This document shows positions 24,593-32,499 of a stretch of DNA of 64,000 nt, piece after piece. Source of the stretch: Luteibacter sp. SG786 (lineage in GTDB: Bacteria; Pseudomonadota; Gammaproteobacteria; Xanthomonadales; Rhodanobacteraceae); assembly GCF_011759605.1 (NCBI RefSeq), contig NZ_JAAOYX010000002.1, forward strand, positions 558,001 to 622,000, written 5' to 3'. Both the position numbers and the translations under genes were made by a program. The first letter of the stretch is position 1; each line of letters opens with the position of its first letter. The notes below the pieces were generated by a model. The model saw only the letters and a program-made list of their open reading frames with translations. It did not search any database and was not told the origin of the DNA.

Positions 24593-25072
24593 TCAGGGGC
24601 GGACATTACCGAGGGGCAAGGCGGTAGAGGCCTTGACGGTCCTCAGGACGAAGCTGGTGTTCACGTCCGCTACCCCCGCCGCATTGAGCAGGCGGTCGAG
24701 CAGAAAGCGAGAAAAGCCATCGAGGTCCGCCACGTATACCTGGAGCAGGTAGTCCATGTCGCCAGTGAGGGCATAGCAGGACACCACCTCGTCCCATGCG
24801 GCCACCCGCTCGGTGAACGAATCGATGGCGTCGGACTCGTGGCGTGAGAGCTGCACGCGCACGAAAGCCTGCAACCCCAGCCCAAGCGCACGTGGCTCCA
24901 GCCGGGCGCCGTACCCCGCGATGACGCCGTCGGATTCGAGTTTCTGCACGCGGCGAAGGCAGGCGGATGGAGAAAGGCTCACCTCGGCGGCGAGTTCCGC
25001 ATTGCTCATCCGACCGTTGGCCTGGAGCGTGGCCAGGATGCGCAGGTCCGTTCGATCGAGGGTGGCTTGCAC
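24593..25072 (-). CDS. Lrp/AsnC family transcriptional regulator, divergent to phhA
   Basis: 159 residues. The N-terminal helix-turn-helix is DRTDLRILATLQANGRMSNA...SLSPSACLRRVQKLE, followed by the RAM/ligand-binding fold (about 70-150). It is divergent to phhA with a 124-bp intergenic region that contains a dyad next to its own start. The position suggests an amino-acid-responsive regulator of phenylalanine catabolism. Direct regulation of phhA is inferred. Confidence 0.93.
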   Translation of the reverse strand: MQATLDRTDLRILATLQANGRMSNAELAAEVSLSPSACLRRVQKLESDGVIAGYGARLEPRALGLGLQAFVRVQLSRHESDAIDSFTERVAAWDEVVSCYALTGDMDYLLQVYVADLDGFSRFLLDRLLNAAGVADVNTSFVLRTVKASTALPLGNVRP

Positions 25073-25080
25073 GATTCTTT

Positions 25081-25116
25081 CGTCATATTGGGTTTATGAC
25101 GCTCATTATTGTCATA
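25081..25116. promoter_or_regulatory. Candidate Lrp-family operator between the regulator gene and phhA
   Basis: CGTCATA (25081-25087) and TATGACG (25095-25101) form a perfect 7-bp inverted repeat with a 7-bp spacer. A further half-site-like TTGTCATA lies at 25109-25116. It starts 8 bases upstream of the Lrp gene start, so binding would autoregulate it and could also affect phhA. Confidence 0.55.
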
Positions 25117-25196
25117 CCGCCCCTTACACGCGCAACATTGCAAGCCTATTGCGCCCGTCCGTCGCTATGCTGTTGCTTCAACCACCGGAGACAGCC

Positions 25197-26084
25197 ATGG
25201 ACACCCCCCGCCGCGTCGAACACCAGCAGACCGACCGTGGATACGTGCCCGTGTATGCCACCGGCACGGTCGAGCAACCCTGGGCCAGCTATTCGAAGAC
25301 CGACCACGAGGTCTGGGACACCCTGTACCGCCGCCAGCGGGAACTGCTGCCGGCCTATGCCTGCCAGGAATTCCTCGATGGCGTGGAACGCTTCGGCCTC
25401 GGCGACGGCGGCATCCCGCGCTTCGACGAACTGAACAAGGTGCTGGGCAAGGCCACCGGCTGGCAGCTCGTGGCCGTGGAAGGGCTGCTTCCCGACGAGG
25501 TGTTCTTCGACCACCTCGCGAACCGGCGCTTCCCGGTGAGCTGGTGGATCCGCAAGCCGGACCAGTTGGACTACCTGTCGGAGCCCGACCTGTTCCACGA
25601 CCTGTTCGGGCACGTGCCACTGCTGCTCAATCCGGTGTTCGCCGACTACATGCAGGCCTACGGCAAGGGCGGCATGAAGGCGCATGCCATCGGGCCGGAG
25701 GCACTGATGAACCTCACGCGCCTGTACTGGTACACGGTGGAATTCGGGCTTATCCGCACGGATAAGGGCCTGCGCATCTACGGGGCCGGCATCGTCAGCT
25801 CCAAGGGCGAATCCATCTACTCCATCGACTCCCCGGCGCCGAACCGCATCGGTTTCGACCTGGAGCGGGTCATGAACACGAAGTACCGGATCGACACCTA
25901 CCAGCAGACCTACTTCGTCATCGACGACTTCGAGCAGCTGTTCGAAGCCACCGGCCCGGACTTCACCCCCATCTATGCCAGGCTGGCCCAGGGCACCCCG
26001 GTCGCCGCGGCCCAGATCCTTCCGACCGACAAGGTGTACCGCCGGGGCACCCGCGAAGGCTTCGCTTCGGGCGGGGACAACTAA
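25197..26084 (+). CDS. phhA: Phenylalanine 4-monooxygenase
   Basis: 295 residues from the ATG at 25197, preceded by GGAGA; longer upstream frames are not homologous. The non-haem iron site is in HDLFGHVPLL (two His) with a downstream Glu in LYWYTVEFG. The pterin and substrate pocket motifs (LPDEVFFDHLANRRFPVSWWIR, GIVSSKGES) are intact. It hydroxylates phenylalanine to tyrosine with tetrahydropterin and O2. The length equals other bacterial PhhA enzymes, which lack the ACT domain of the animal proteins. Confidence 0.96.
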   Translation: MDTPRRVEHQQTDRGYVPVYATGTVEQPWASYSKTDHEVWDTLYRRQRELLPAYACQEFLDGVERFGLGDGGIPRFDELNKVLGKATGWQLVAVEGLLPDEVFFDHLANRRFPVSWWIRKPDQLDYLSEPDLFHDLFGHVPLLLNPVFADYMQAYGKGGMKAHAIGPEALMNLTRLYWYTVEFGLIRTDKGLRIYGAGIVSSKGESIYSIDSPAPNRIGFDLERVMNTKYRIDTYQQTYFVIDDFEQLFEATGPDFTPIYARLAQGTPVAAAQILPTDKVYRRGTREGFASGGDN

Positions 26085-26134
26085 GGCTCGACGGAGACCT
26101 AACACGTGGCTCCCTAGGATGGGGGCTACGTGCA

Positions 26135-26404
26135 ATGAACAGGGGTGATTCCGCCGTGGTTGTCTTCGATATTCCTTTCGAGTCCGTGGGTCCCGGTCTG
26201 TGGCTGCTGCAGAAGAACGAGTGCGAGGTCGGCGAGTTCTGCTCGCGGGACGACGCACTCGAATGCGCTCTCAGGGAGGCTCGCCGGATCGAGGCCGCCA
26301 ATGCGGCGTCCGACATCGTGCTCAACATCCAGGGCAACGACGGTGTCTGGCGCGCGTTCGACACGTCCATCAAGCCGTATTTCCCGCGGGCGCAGCACGC
26401 CTGA
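26135..26404 (+). CDS. Small hypothetical cytoplasmic protein (DUF2188-like)
   Basis: 89 residues. A beta strand-rich start (VVVFDIPFESVGPGLWLLQKN) precedes an alanine- and arginine-rich helix (DDALECALREARRIEAAN) and a final DIVLNIQGNDGVWRAFDTS strand pair. The pattern resembles small DUF2188-type proteins that read as a strand-helix-strand fold, but the match is by eye. It lies 50 bp downstream of phhA and could be read with it. Confidence 0.7.
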   Translation: MNRGDSAVVVFDIPFESVGPGLWLLQKNECEVGEFCSRDDALECALREARRIEAANAASDIVLNIQGNDGVWRAFDTSIKPYFPRAQHA

Positions 26405-26478
26405 CCCGCTCCGGGCGGGAGCAACCGTCTTTTTCAAAGACCGGCCCGGCTTTTTGTGGAAGCCGCGGCATGGCTCTT

Positions 26479-26636
26479 TGTGGGAGCCGCTTCAGCGGCG
26501 ATGGGTGCTCGCGGCCAGCTTGCCGCTGCCGCGGAATCGCCGGCATAGCCGGCTCCCACAAGGGCAGCCCGCTCTCTAAAGAGACACCCCGCTTTCTGTG
26601 GGAGCCGCTTCAGCGGCGATGGGTGCTCGCGACGAG
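26479..26636. repeat. REP-like element copy 4 plus a partial copy
   Basis: A complete copy at 26479-26560 and a left-half copy at 26597-26636 have the same orientation. A degenerate half also occurs just before, around 26454-26470. They occupy most of the 408-bp gap between 26405 and 26812; the rest holds the hairpin-rich segment annotated next. Confidence 0.88.
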
Positions 26637-26640
26637 CAGA

Positions 26641-26680
26641 CAAAATAAAACCCCGGCAGCCAGGGGAGGAGCTGCCGGGG
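26641..26680 (-). terminator. Rho-independent terminator (minus strand)
   Basis: A perfect 10-bp stem, CCCCGGCAGC (26651-26660) with GCTGCCGGGG (26671-26680), has a 10-base loop. On the minus strand it is followed immediately by TTTTATTTTG (26650-26641). This is the clearest intrinsic terminator in the window and is directional. It lies about 130 bases beyond the stop of the SGNH hydrolase gene. Confidence 0.85.
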
Positions 26681-26765
26681 TCGCGTCGGGTCCAGGCTAT
26701 CAGGGGAAATAGCGGGACCCGGGACAATCGACTCATTGAAGCGTCGCTTGCCAACAGGTCGCCTC
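26641..26765 (-). ncRNA. Candidate small RNA ending at the intrinsic terminator
   Basis: Between the SGNH hydrolase stop (26813) and the terminator lies a non-coding stretch with a second strong hairpin. CGGGTCC pairs with GGACCCG, and inside it GCTAT pairs with ATAGC (26687-26721). A weak -35/-10 pair, TTCACG and TATTCG with 18-bp spacing, precedes it on the minus strand. Two consecutive hairpins with a terminal U tract resemble a small RNA. A long 3' untranslated region of the hydrolase mRNA is the alternative. Confidence 0.4.
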
Positions 26766-26812
26766 TCGGCGATCGAATACTTAGATAAGGCCAATCCCGT
26801 GAAGTTCCCGTC

Positions 26813-27520
26813 TCACTGCACAGGAGCATTTGGTTCCCGTTTAACTTCGGCGGCCTGCGCGTGGTCGGCCAGCCATGGGCGCACCTGCGCCACCCAGAGC
26901 GCGTAGCCCGCAGAGTTCATGTGCAGGCCGTCGTCGCGGAAAAGCGCTGGCTTCGGCTGACCGTTCGCGTCGAGCATCGCGGGCGCCACGTCGAGGAATG
27001 CCACCCCCTTCTGCCCCATGGACCAGTCGCGCACCAGCTTGTTCGCGCGCTGGATGTTCCCCAGAAGGGCAAGCCGCGCGATGCTCGGCTTGATCGAAAT
27101 AAAGGCGATCGGCAGGTCGGACTGGTCCTTGCGCACCTTGGCCACGAACGCGGCGAAGTCGTCACGCACCTGCTCGGGCGTGTCACCGTTCTGCAGGTCG
27201 TTGTCACCGGCGTACAGCACGATGGCCACCGGGTGGTACGGCGTGACGATGCGATCGGCGAAAGCCGTGCTGTCGTCGAGGTCGGAGCCACCGAAGCCGC
27301 GGTTGATCACGCGGTAGTTCGGAAAATCCTGCGCCAGCGTCGTCCACATGCGGATGGAGGAACTGCCGATAAAGAGCACGGCGTTCGACGGGGGCGGGGA
27401 CGCCTTGTCCGCGGCCTCGAAGGCCTGGATGTCGTGTTCCCACTGGCTGTGGTCGGGGCCCTTGGCGTAAGTGCCGAAGGAAAGGACGAGGAGGGTGAGG
27501 AGGAGCGCGAGCTTTTTCAT
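26813..27520 (-). CDS. SGNH/GDSL-type esterase, exported
   Basis: 235 residues from the ATG at 27520, giving a signal peptide (MKKLALLLTLLVLSFGTYA). The blocks of the family are FIGSSSIRMW (catalytic Ser, block I), GFGGSDL (block II Gly), AGDNDLQNG (block III Asn) and DGLHMNSAGY (block V Asp and His). This predicts a periplasmic esterase or lipase-like deacylase. The substrate is unknown. Confidence 0.92.
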   Translation of the reverse strand: MKKLALLLTLLVLSFGTYAKGPDHSQWEHDIQAFEAADKASPPPSNAVLFIGSSSIRMWTTLAQDFPNYRVINRGFGGSDLDDSTAFADRIVTPYHPVAIVLYAGDNDLQNGDTPEQVRDDFAAFVAKVRKDQSDLPIAFISIKPSIARLALLGNIQRANKLVRDWSMGQKGVAFLDVAPAMLDANGQPKPALFRDDGLHMNSAGYALWVAQVRPWLADHAQAAEVKREPNAPVQ

Positions 27521-27577
27521 CCGCTCCACCGTAAACCTATGGAGATGCCGGGGCAAATTGCGCTGCACCACGTGCCT

Positions 27578-28273
27578 TCATCCCCTGCCCCCATGCCGCT
27601 CCACAGGGGTCACCTTCAACACCGCTTCGATTCGGGTGCCGTTCCAGCGGTAGATGAAGTGCTCCGCCTGGATGCAGGGCGCCACCACGTCCGGATAGAA
27701 CGCGGCCACGCACTCGCCGCCGGCATGACGGGCGCTGTCGTAGACGATGCCGTTGGAGCCCTGCTCGCGCAGCGAGCGGGCAAGTTTCACGCTGGCCGCG
27801 TAGGAATCCGGATCGTGCTCGGCGGCCCAGCCGCCGCGGATGTCGTGGAAGCGGCCCGTGATGGCTGTCTTGTAACAGCGCACCTGCACGTCCATCGGCG
27901 GTTCGCGCGTGGCCGCGAGGAACGCCTCGCGATGGAATACCGTTTCCTCGATGGCCGTCGACACGCTGTGCGCGGCGTAGAACACGCCCCAATGGCCGTC
28001 GCTGAATCGGCTTCCCTCGGGCGAGATATGGGTGAAGGCGGCCATGATCGGCGACGTACCCTGCCCCGAGACGCGACGGTCAGGGGGTACGAGGCGCAAC
28101 GCGCCCATTTCCTCCCGCAGGCGCGGGTTCGTCATCGATTCGATGGCCATGACGGCGTCGATGTCTTTCGGATCGGCGATACGGTCGAAAAGGCCGACGG
28201 GCGGGAAGCGGCTCGACACGATCCGATAGGCCTGGCTCCAGCGGATGCGGCGGAGCGGAGGCGCGGCGCTCAT
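27578..28273 (-). CDS. RES-domain toxin (NAD-degrading/ADP-ribosyl family) of a type II toxin-antitoxin pair
   Basis: 231 residues from the ATG at 28273, which overlaps the antitoxin stop (ATGA). A RES domain spans most of the protein: AYRIVSSRFPP near the N terminus, a central GRFHDIRGG segment and STAIEETVFHREAF with the conserved Glu. RES toxins such as MbcT and ParT act on NAD+ or modify phosphoribosyl pyrophosphate synthetase. Which activity applies here cannot be told from the sequence. Confidence 0.88.
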   Translation of the reverse strand: MSAAPPLRRIRWSQAYRIVSSRFPPVGLFDRIADPKDIDAVMAIESMTNPRLREEMGALRLVPPDRRVSGQGTSPIMAAFTHISPEGSRFSDGHWGVFYAAHSVSTAIEETVFHREAFLAATREPPMDVQVRCYKTAITGRFHDIRGGWAAEHDPDSYAASVKLARSLREQGSNGIVYDSARHAGGECVAAFYPDVVAPCIQAEHFIYRWNGTRIEAVLKVTPVERHGGRG

Positions 28274-28671
28274 CCGTTCCAGCCGCGCTGGGCGTCCAGG
28301 TACTGACGGACGACGTAGAGGTCGGCAACGTTGCCCGAGAGCATGCGGTCGAGCGCGGAGCGCCCGCCGAACAAGGGCGCATCGTTCGGTTTGCGCACCC
28401 AGGCGTCCGCCTGGTTCGGGTCGGGAAAGAGAATCTGCAGGTCTTTCCAGATGCCGAGCAGGTAGCTGATGCGCTCGATGACGTCGCGCGACGGCGTACC
28501 GTCCTGCTGTTTCTTCCACTTGAAATAGGTGGATTCCGGCGGCTCCCCCAGCAGCGTGCGCTGCTCGGGGGGACGGAGCTTCCAGCGCTCGGCGAGCGCG
28601 AAGAAGGCCCTCAGCGCCGGGCCGCCGGCGTCGGCGAGGTGGATCGGTTCGGCATGGATGGCGTTCTGCAT
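28270..28671 (-). CDS. Xre/MbcA/ParS-like antitoxin
   Basis: 133 residues from the ATG at 28671. An N-terminal helical DNA-binding region (LRPPEQRTLLGEPPESTYFKWKK...) is followed by the DUF2384 toxin-binding domain (AWVRKPNDAPLFGGRSALDRMLSG, then a C-terminal YLDAQRGW tail that would plug the toxin active site). Antitoxin first and toxin second is the normal RES-Xre order. The 68-bp upstream region contains GGAGT...ACTCC half-sites that could be an autoregulatory operator. Confidence 0.88.
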   Translation of the reverse strand: MQNAIHAEPIHLADAGGPALRAFFALAERWKLRPPEQRTLLGEPPESTYFKWKKQQDGTPSRDVIERISYLLGIWKDLQILFPDPNQADAWVRKPNDAPLFGGRSALDRMLSGNVADLYVVRQYLDAQRGWNG

Positions 28672-28739
28672 CGTCGCTTCACCTGTGGAGTTGTGACGCA
28701 GTGTACTCCATACAGAGAGAAAATGCTGTACCAACGCCC

Positions 28740-30467
28740 CTACTTGCGGGATGCGATCCAGGCGTCGACGTGTTGCTCGAGTACCGGCAGGGGTACGGAG
28801 CCCAGGGCCAGGACCGTGTCGTGGAATGCCCGCAGGTCGAACTTCTCGCCCAGCTGCTGTTCCGCCCTGGCCCGCAGTTCCCGGATTTTCAGATAACCCA
28901 GCTCGTACGACAGGGCCTGGCCCGGCCAGCTGATGTAGCGATCCACTTCGTTGGCGATTTCGCGATCGCTGAGCGCCGTGTTCTGGGTGAGGTAGTCGAT
29001 CGCCTGCTGGCGCGTCCACCCGAGGTGGTGGATGCCCGTATCGACGACGAGGCGGCACGCGCGCCACATCTGGTAGGTGAGATAACCAAAGCGCTCGTAC
29101 GGCGTGTGGTAGATGCCCATCTCGTTACCGAGGTACTCCGAATACAACGCCCAGCCCTCGCCATACGCGGAAATGTAACCGTCGCGGCGGAACTCCGGCA
29201 GCCCCTGCTGCTCGGCGGAAAGCGCCAGCTGCAGCGAATGGCCCGGCATCGATTCGTGCAGGGTCAGCGCCGGCATGTTGAACAGCGGGCGCGAAGGCAG
29301 GTCGTACGTGTTCACCATATAGACGTCGGCACCGCCGCGACCGGAGGTGTAATACGGCGCGATGTCGGCCGGCACCGGCTCGATGGCGAAACGCTGCCGC
29401 GGCAGCAGGCCGAAGAACTTGCCCAACTTGGCATCCACCTGCTTCGCCACCCATGCCGTGCGCATCAGCAGTTCGTCGGGCGTCTTCGCGTAGAACTGCG
29501 GGTCCTTGCGTAGGAACGTCAGGAAGGCCGGGAAGTCGCCCTTGAATCCGGTCTCCTTCATCGTCTCCAGCATGGCCGCGTGGATGTGTTCCACTTCACG
29601 CAGGCCAATGGCGTGGATGTCGTCGGGCGACAGATCGAGCGTGGTGTACTCGCGAATCTGCTGCCGATAGTAGGCCTTGCCGTCGGGGAGCGACTCGGCC
29701 GCGAGCGTGGTTCGCGCCTTCGGCACATACTCGTTGCGGAAGAACGCAAGAAGGCGGCCGTAGGCGGGAATCACGCCGTTCGCGATGGCTTCGCGCGCTT
29801 CTTTCCGCAGCGCTTCGGCGTCCGCTTCCGGTAGGTTCTTCGGCATCGACTTGAACGGCTTGTACAGCGCACTGTCTTCCGGCTGCTTCAGTTCGGCCAC
29901 CGCGGCGATGGAAACGTCGCGACCGTCGAGCACCGCGCGCGGCACCGTGAACCCGCGCGCAAGGCCCAGGCGCATGTTTGCGATCTCCTGGTCCATGTAC
30001 GCCGGAATCTGGCGCAGACGCTCCACGTAATGGCGATAGTCGTCGCGCGTGCGCAGGTCGTCGCCGTGCAGCACATAGCCGATGTCGGACCAGAACGCCG
30101 AATCGCTGTTGAACGGCATCTGCCATTGCTGGAAGCGTTGCGCAGCCGCGAGGTTGGCGATCTGCGCACGATAGACCTCGTAGTCGACGCGAGCCTTGCC
30201 GCTCAAGCCCTTCGTGTCGATGTGATCAAGCTGGGCAAGCACGTCGTTCCAATAGGCGAGCCGCTTCGCCTGGTTCGCCGCGTCCACCGTATCCAGACGC
30301 CCGTCGCCCGGTTGGGCCTCGCCCGAGGTGAGGATCCCGGCCTGCCCGTTACGCCATGCCCATTCCTTCGTGTAGATGGCGCGGAACGAATCGTCGGGGG
30401 TCGTGGCGGCATGAGCGGCGCCGGCAAACAGGCCGGCGAAGGCGATGGCGCGAATCCAGGGGGACAT
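28740..30467 (-). CDS. DUF885 family exported metallopeptidase-like protein
   Basis: 575 residues with a signal peptide (residues 1-20, ending AAHAA). The family zinc site appears as HESMPGH (HExxxxH) with a downstream EGWALYSEYLG that supplies the third ligand. DUF885 proteins are structurally related to M2/M3-type zinc peptidases and often occur in Xanthomonadales. The peptide substrate is unknown. It is monocistronic. Confidence 0.9.
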   Translation of the reverse strand: MSPWIRAIAFAGLFAGAAHAATTPDDSFRAIYTKEWAWRNGQAGILTSGEAQPGDGRLDTVDAANQAKRLAYWNDVLAQLDHIDTKGLSGKARVDYEVYRAQIANLAAAQRFQQWQMPFNSDSAFWSDIGYVLHGDDLRTRDDYRHYVERLRQIPAYMDQEIANMRLGLARGFTVPRAVLDGRDVSIAAVAELKQPEDSALYKPFKSMPKNLPEADAEALRKEAREAIANGVIPAYGRLLAFFRNEYVPKARTTLAAESLPDGKAYYRQQIREYTTLDLSPDDIHAIGLREVEHIHAAMLETMKETGFKGDFPAFLTFLRKDPQFYAKTPDELLMRTAWVAKQVDAKLGKFFGLLPRQRFAIEPVPADIAPYYTSGRGGADVYMVNTYDLPSRPLFNMPALTLHESMPGHSLQLALSAEQQGLPEFRRDGYISAYGEGWALYSEYLGNEMGIYHTPYERFGYLTYQMWRACRLVVDTGIHHLGWTRQQAIDYLTQNTALSDREIANEVDRYISWPGQALSYELGYLKIRELRARAEQQLGEKFDLRAFHDTVLALGSVPLPVLEQHVDAWIASRK

Positions 30468-30542
30468 GCAGGCTCCGTTATCGGGGGACGTATTTCCCGA
30501 TCATCGCATCCCGTACCGCGCGGCGGGAGCCGGCTGCGCCTT

Positions 30543-30646
30543 TGTGGGAGCCGGCTATGCCGGCGATCCCGCGGCAGCGGGCAAGCTAACCGCAAGCACC
30601 CATCGCCGCTGAAGCGGCTCCCACAAAGGCCTGGCCGGCTCCCACA
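30543..30646. repeat. REP-like element copy 6 (inverted) plus an extra right-end half
   Basis: A full copy lies at 30543-30625 in the opposite orientation to the copy at 26479. It is followed by an additional GGCCGGCTCCCACA half ending about 30646, immediately before the WYL regulator stop. The extra half suggests a partly lost second copy. Confidence 0.85.
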
Positions 30647-30651
30647 CGGAT

Positions 30652-31362
30652 TTATTCCAGCCCCGCGTAGTGTCCGCGCATCGTTTCCAGATAGGCCTCG
30701 AGGTTGCGGCCCGGCAGGTCGGGGAAGGTTTCGCCGGCGTCGCGGCACTCGGCGATGCGGTCGGGGCGGAAGTTGCGGAAGGCCTGGCGATGGCGGCACC
30801 ACGTGCCCAGGGTCCAGGCCCCGCCCCAGAAGGACAGGCAAAGCGGCTCCACCTCGCGCGTGCTGCTTCGTCCTTCGGCGTCGCAATACTCCAGGCAAAG
30901 CACCCGGCGCGCGAGCACGGCCTCGTGCAGGCGGTCGAGCATGGTGGCGATGTGGTTCTGGAAGGGGTCGCGCCAGATCGGCGCGAAGATGCGCGACTGC
31001 GCCGCCTTCTCGCGCAGCTCGGACGGCAGCACGGCTTCGATCTTGATCAGCGCGGCCTGTGCCTCGCGCGCCAGCCGTTCGCCGGCGAACGCGCGAACGA
31101 AACGCGTGCCGGCCACGAGGGCTTCCAGTTCGTCGGCGGAGAACATCAGCGGGGGGATGTCCGAGCCCTTGCGCAGGAGGTAGCCCACACCGGCCTCGCC
31201 TTCGATCGGAACGCCCGAGAGTTGCAGGTCCGCGACGTCGCGATACACCGTGCGCAACGACACTTCGAGCGTGCTCGCCAGCTGCCGGGCAGGCAGCGCC
31301 GTTCGCCGGCCACGAAGGGCGTTGATGATGAGGAACAGGCGGTCGGCACGGCGCATTCGCAC
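30652..31362 (-). CDS. YafY-like HTH/WYL-domain transcriptional regulator
   Basis: 236 residues. The N-terminal HTH_11 (RRADRLFLIINALRG...PARQLASTLEVSLRTVYRDV) is followed by the WYL domain (about 135-215), where the family WYL triplet reads as a related AWTLGTWC segment. A C-terminal WCX-type extension ends the protein. WYL regulators often respond to nucleic-acid ligands or stress. The target is unknown; the GST gene lies upstream in the same orientation. Confidence 0.9.
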   Translation of the reverse strand: MRMRRADRLFLIINALRGRRTALPARQLASTLEVSLRTVYRDVADLQLSGVPIEGEAGVGYLLRKGSDIPPLMFSADELEALVAGTRFVRAFAGERLAREAQAALIKIEAVLPSELREKAAQSRIFAPIWRDPFQNHIATMLDRLHEAVLARRVLCLEYCDAEGRSSTREVEPLCLSFWGGAWTLGTWCRHRQAFRNFRPDRIAECRDAGETFPDLPGRNLEAYLETMRGHYAGLE

Positions 31363-31469
31363 ATCATCGCTTCCCGCGCGCGGCGCGGGAAGCGATGGAA
31401 GTCACGGTGCGGCCCGCCGGTGACCAGGGCATGGCCGAACCTCTTCGGGGCAGGCCGCATCGCCGCGGC

Positions 31470-32111
31470 TCACGCGGCGGCCAGGGACTGTGCACGGGCC
31501 AGCGCTTCGTCCTGAATCGCAGCCCTGACGATGGCCGGACGCACCATGAGGCGGGCGACATACGCCTCGAAGGCGTCGCGGCGGGGAACGATGCCGAACT
31601 TCATCGTCCAGTCCAGTGCGCTGGCCCAGAGGATGTCCGCGGCGGTGAAGGTCTCGCCGAGCAGCCACGGGCCCGGCGCCAGCTGCGCCTCGATCAGGTC
31701 GATCACGGTGTCGAAGTCGCCGTAGGGGCAGGTCATCGGCGGACCGGGCTCGTGCTTCATGAAGCGGTCCATCACCGCCGGCTCGAAACACGAACCGTAG
31801 AAGGCCAGCCAGCGCAGGTACGGACCGCGCAGCGGGCTGTCGAGCGCGGGCGCCAGGCCGGCGGCGGGATAGAGGTCGGCGAGGTAGGTGAAGATCGCGG
31901 GGCGTTCGGTCACCAGACCGCCAAGGTGTTCGATGGCAGGCACCTTCCCCATCGGGTTCACCTTCATGTAGCTGGGCTGGCGCTGCTCGCCTTTCCTCAG
32001 ATCCATCACGTGCATGTCGTACTGCGCCCCGAGTTCTTCCAGCAGCATCAAGGTGCTGCCCGAGCGACTGTTCGGGGCGTGATGGAATTTGATCCGATGC
32101 GGCGTGTTCAT
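31470..32111 (-). CDS. Glutathione S-transferase
   Basis: 213 residues. The N-terminal thioredoxin-like domain (KFHHAPNSRSGSTLMLLEELG...YMKVNPMGKVPAIEHLGG...ERPAIFTYLADLYP) contains the ...NPMGKVPA cis-Pro loop and a Ser-rich active-site start. An all-helical C-terminal domain follows (PYLRWLAFYGSCFEPAVMDRF...). It is a cytoplasmic enzyme that would conjugate glutathione to electrophiles; the class cannot be fixed by eye. Confidence 0.93.
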   Translation of the reverse strand: MNTPHRIKFHHAPNSRSGSTLMLLEELGAQYDMHVMDLRKGEQRQPSYMKVNPMGKVPAIEHLGGLVTERPAIFTYLADLYPAAGLAPALDSPLRGPYLRWLAFYGSCFEPAVMDRFMKHEPGPPMTCPYGDFDTVIDLIEAQLAPGPWLLGETFTAADILWASALDWTMKFGIVPRRDAFEAYVARLMVRPAIVRAAIQDEALARAQSLAAA

Positions 32112-32164
32112 GCGAGGGTCCTTGTCGATGGTCGTTGGAGCGATGTCTGTGGAAGCCGGAAACG

Positions 32165-32219
32165 GTAGGAGCCGCTATAGCGGCGAAAGCTTCCCTCTCG
32201 CCGCCATAGCGGCTCCTAC
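32165..32219. repeat. Variant palindromic repeat forming a long hairpin
   Basis: Arms at 32165-32185 and 32199-32219 (GTAGGAGCCGCTAT... with ...ATAGCGGCTCCTAC) pair over 21 positions with one mismatch around a 13-base loop. The end sequence GTAGGAGCCGC differs from the TGTGGGAGCC family, so this is probably a second subtype. It lies within the 388-bp gap between the GST gene and fbp and overlaps the end of the small frame at 32175-32369. Confidence 0.8.
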
Positions 32220-32369
32220 AGCGTTTGTGGTGGGCGCGCGAGCCCTTGCCTTCCGCCCGCCCGTGCGGCGCGGCGCGTCGGGCGCGAAGCGAAACTGCCC
32301 GTCCATCAGCAGGCCGCGGCGGCCCAGCGGCGCATAAAGACGGGCGAGCCGGTCGAGAAAGCGGTTCAT
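32175..32369 (-). CDS. Possible small hypothetical protein
   Basis: 64 codons reading [20 protein letters not shown] and then an arginine-rich tail. The frame has a convincing ribosome-binding site (GGGGAGGAC) 5 bases before its ATG. The last third runs through the hairpin repeat, so either the C terminus is repeat-derived or the gene is degraded. No family recognised. Confidence 0.4.
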   Translation of the reverse strand: MNRFLDRLARLYAPLGRRGLLMDGQFRFAPDAPRRTGGRKARARAPTTNAVGAAMAARGKLSPL

Positions 32370-32499
32370 GGCATGTCCTCCCCGTTGCTTGAGGGGAAAG
32401 TCTGACCGGGGGCTGCTGACAACGTACTGTCAGCAGTCCCACTGGCGCGGTTCATCGCCGACGCGGACAATGCCGGCTTTCGCGCCAGAGTCCCGCCCG

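Noticed and set aside
26434-26829. 131-codon minus-strand frame across the repeat cluster
   Set aside because: It is built mostly from translated REP elements and crosses the intrinsic terminator hairpin, so it is not a gene.
28672-28739. Operator dyad GGAGT...ACTCC upstream of the RES-Xre pair as a separate regulatory feature
   Set aside because: Arms of only 5 bp with mismatches inside are too weak to list on their own.
32175-32369. Calling the 64-codon frame a confident gene
   Set aside because: The ribosome-binding site is good, but a third of the frame runs through a palindromic repeat and no family matches; it is kept at low confidence.
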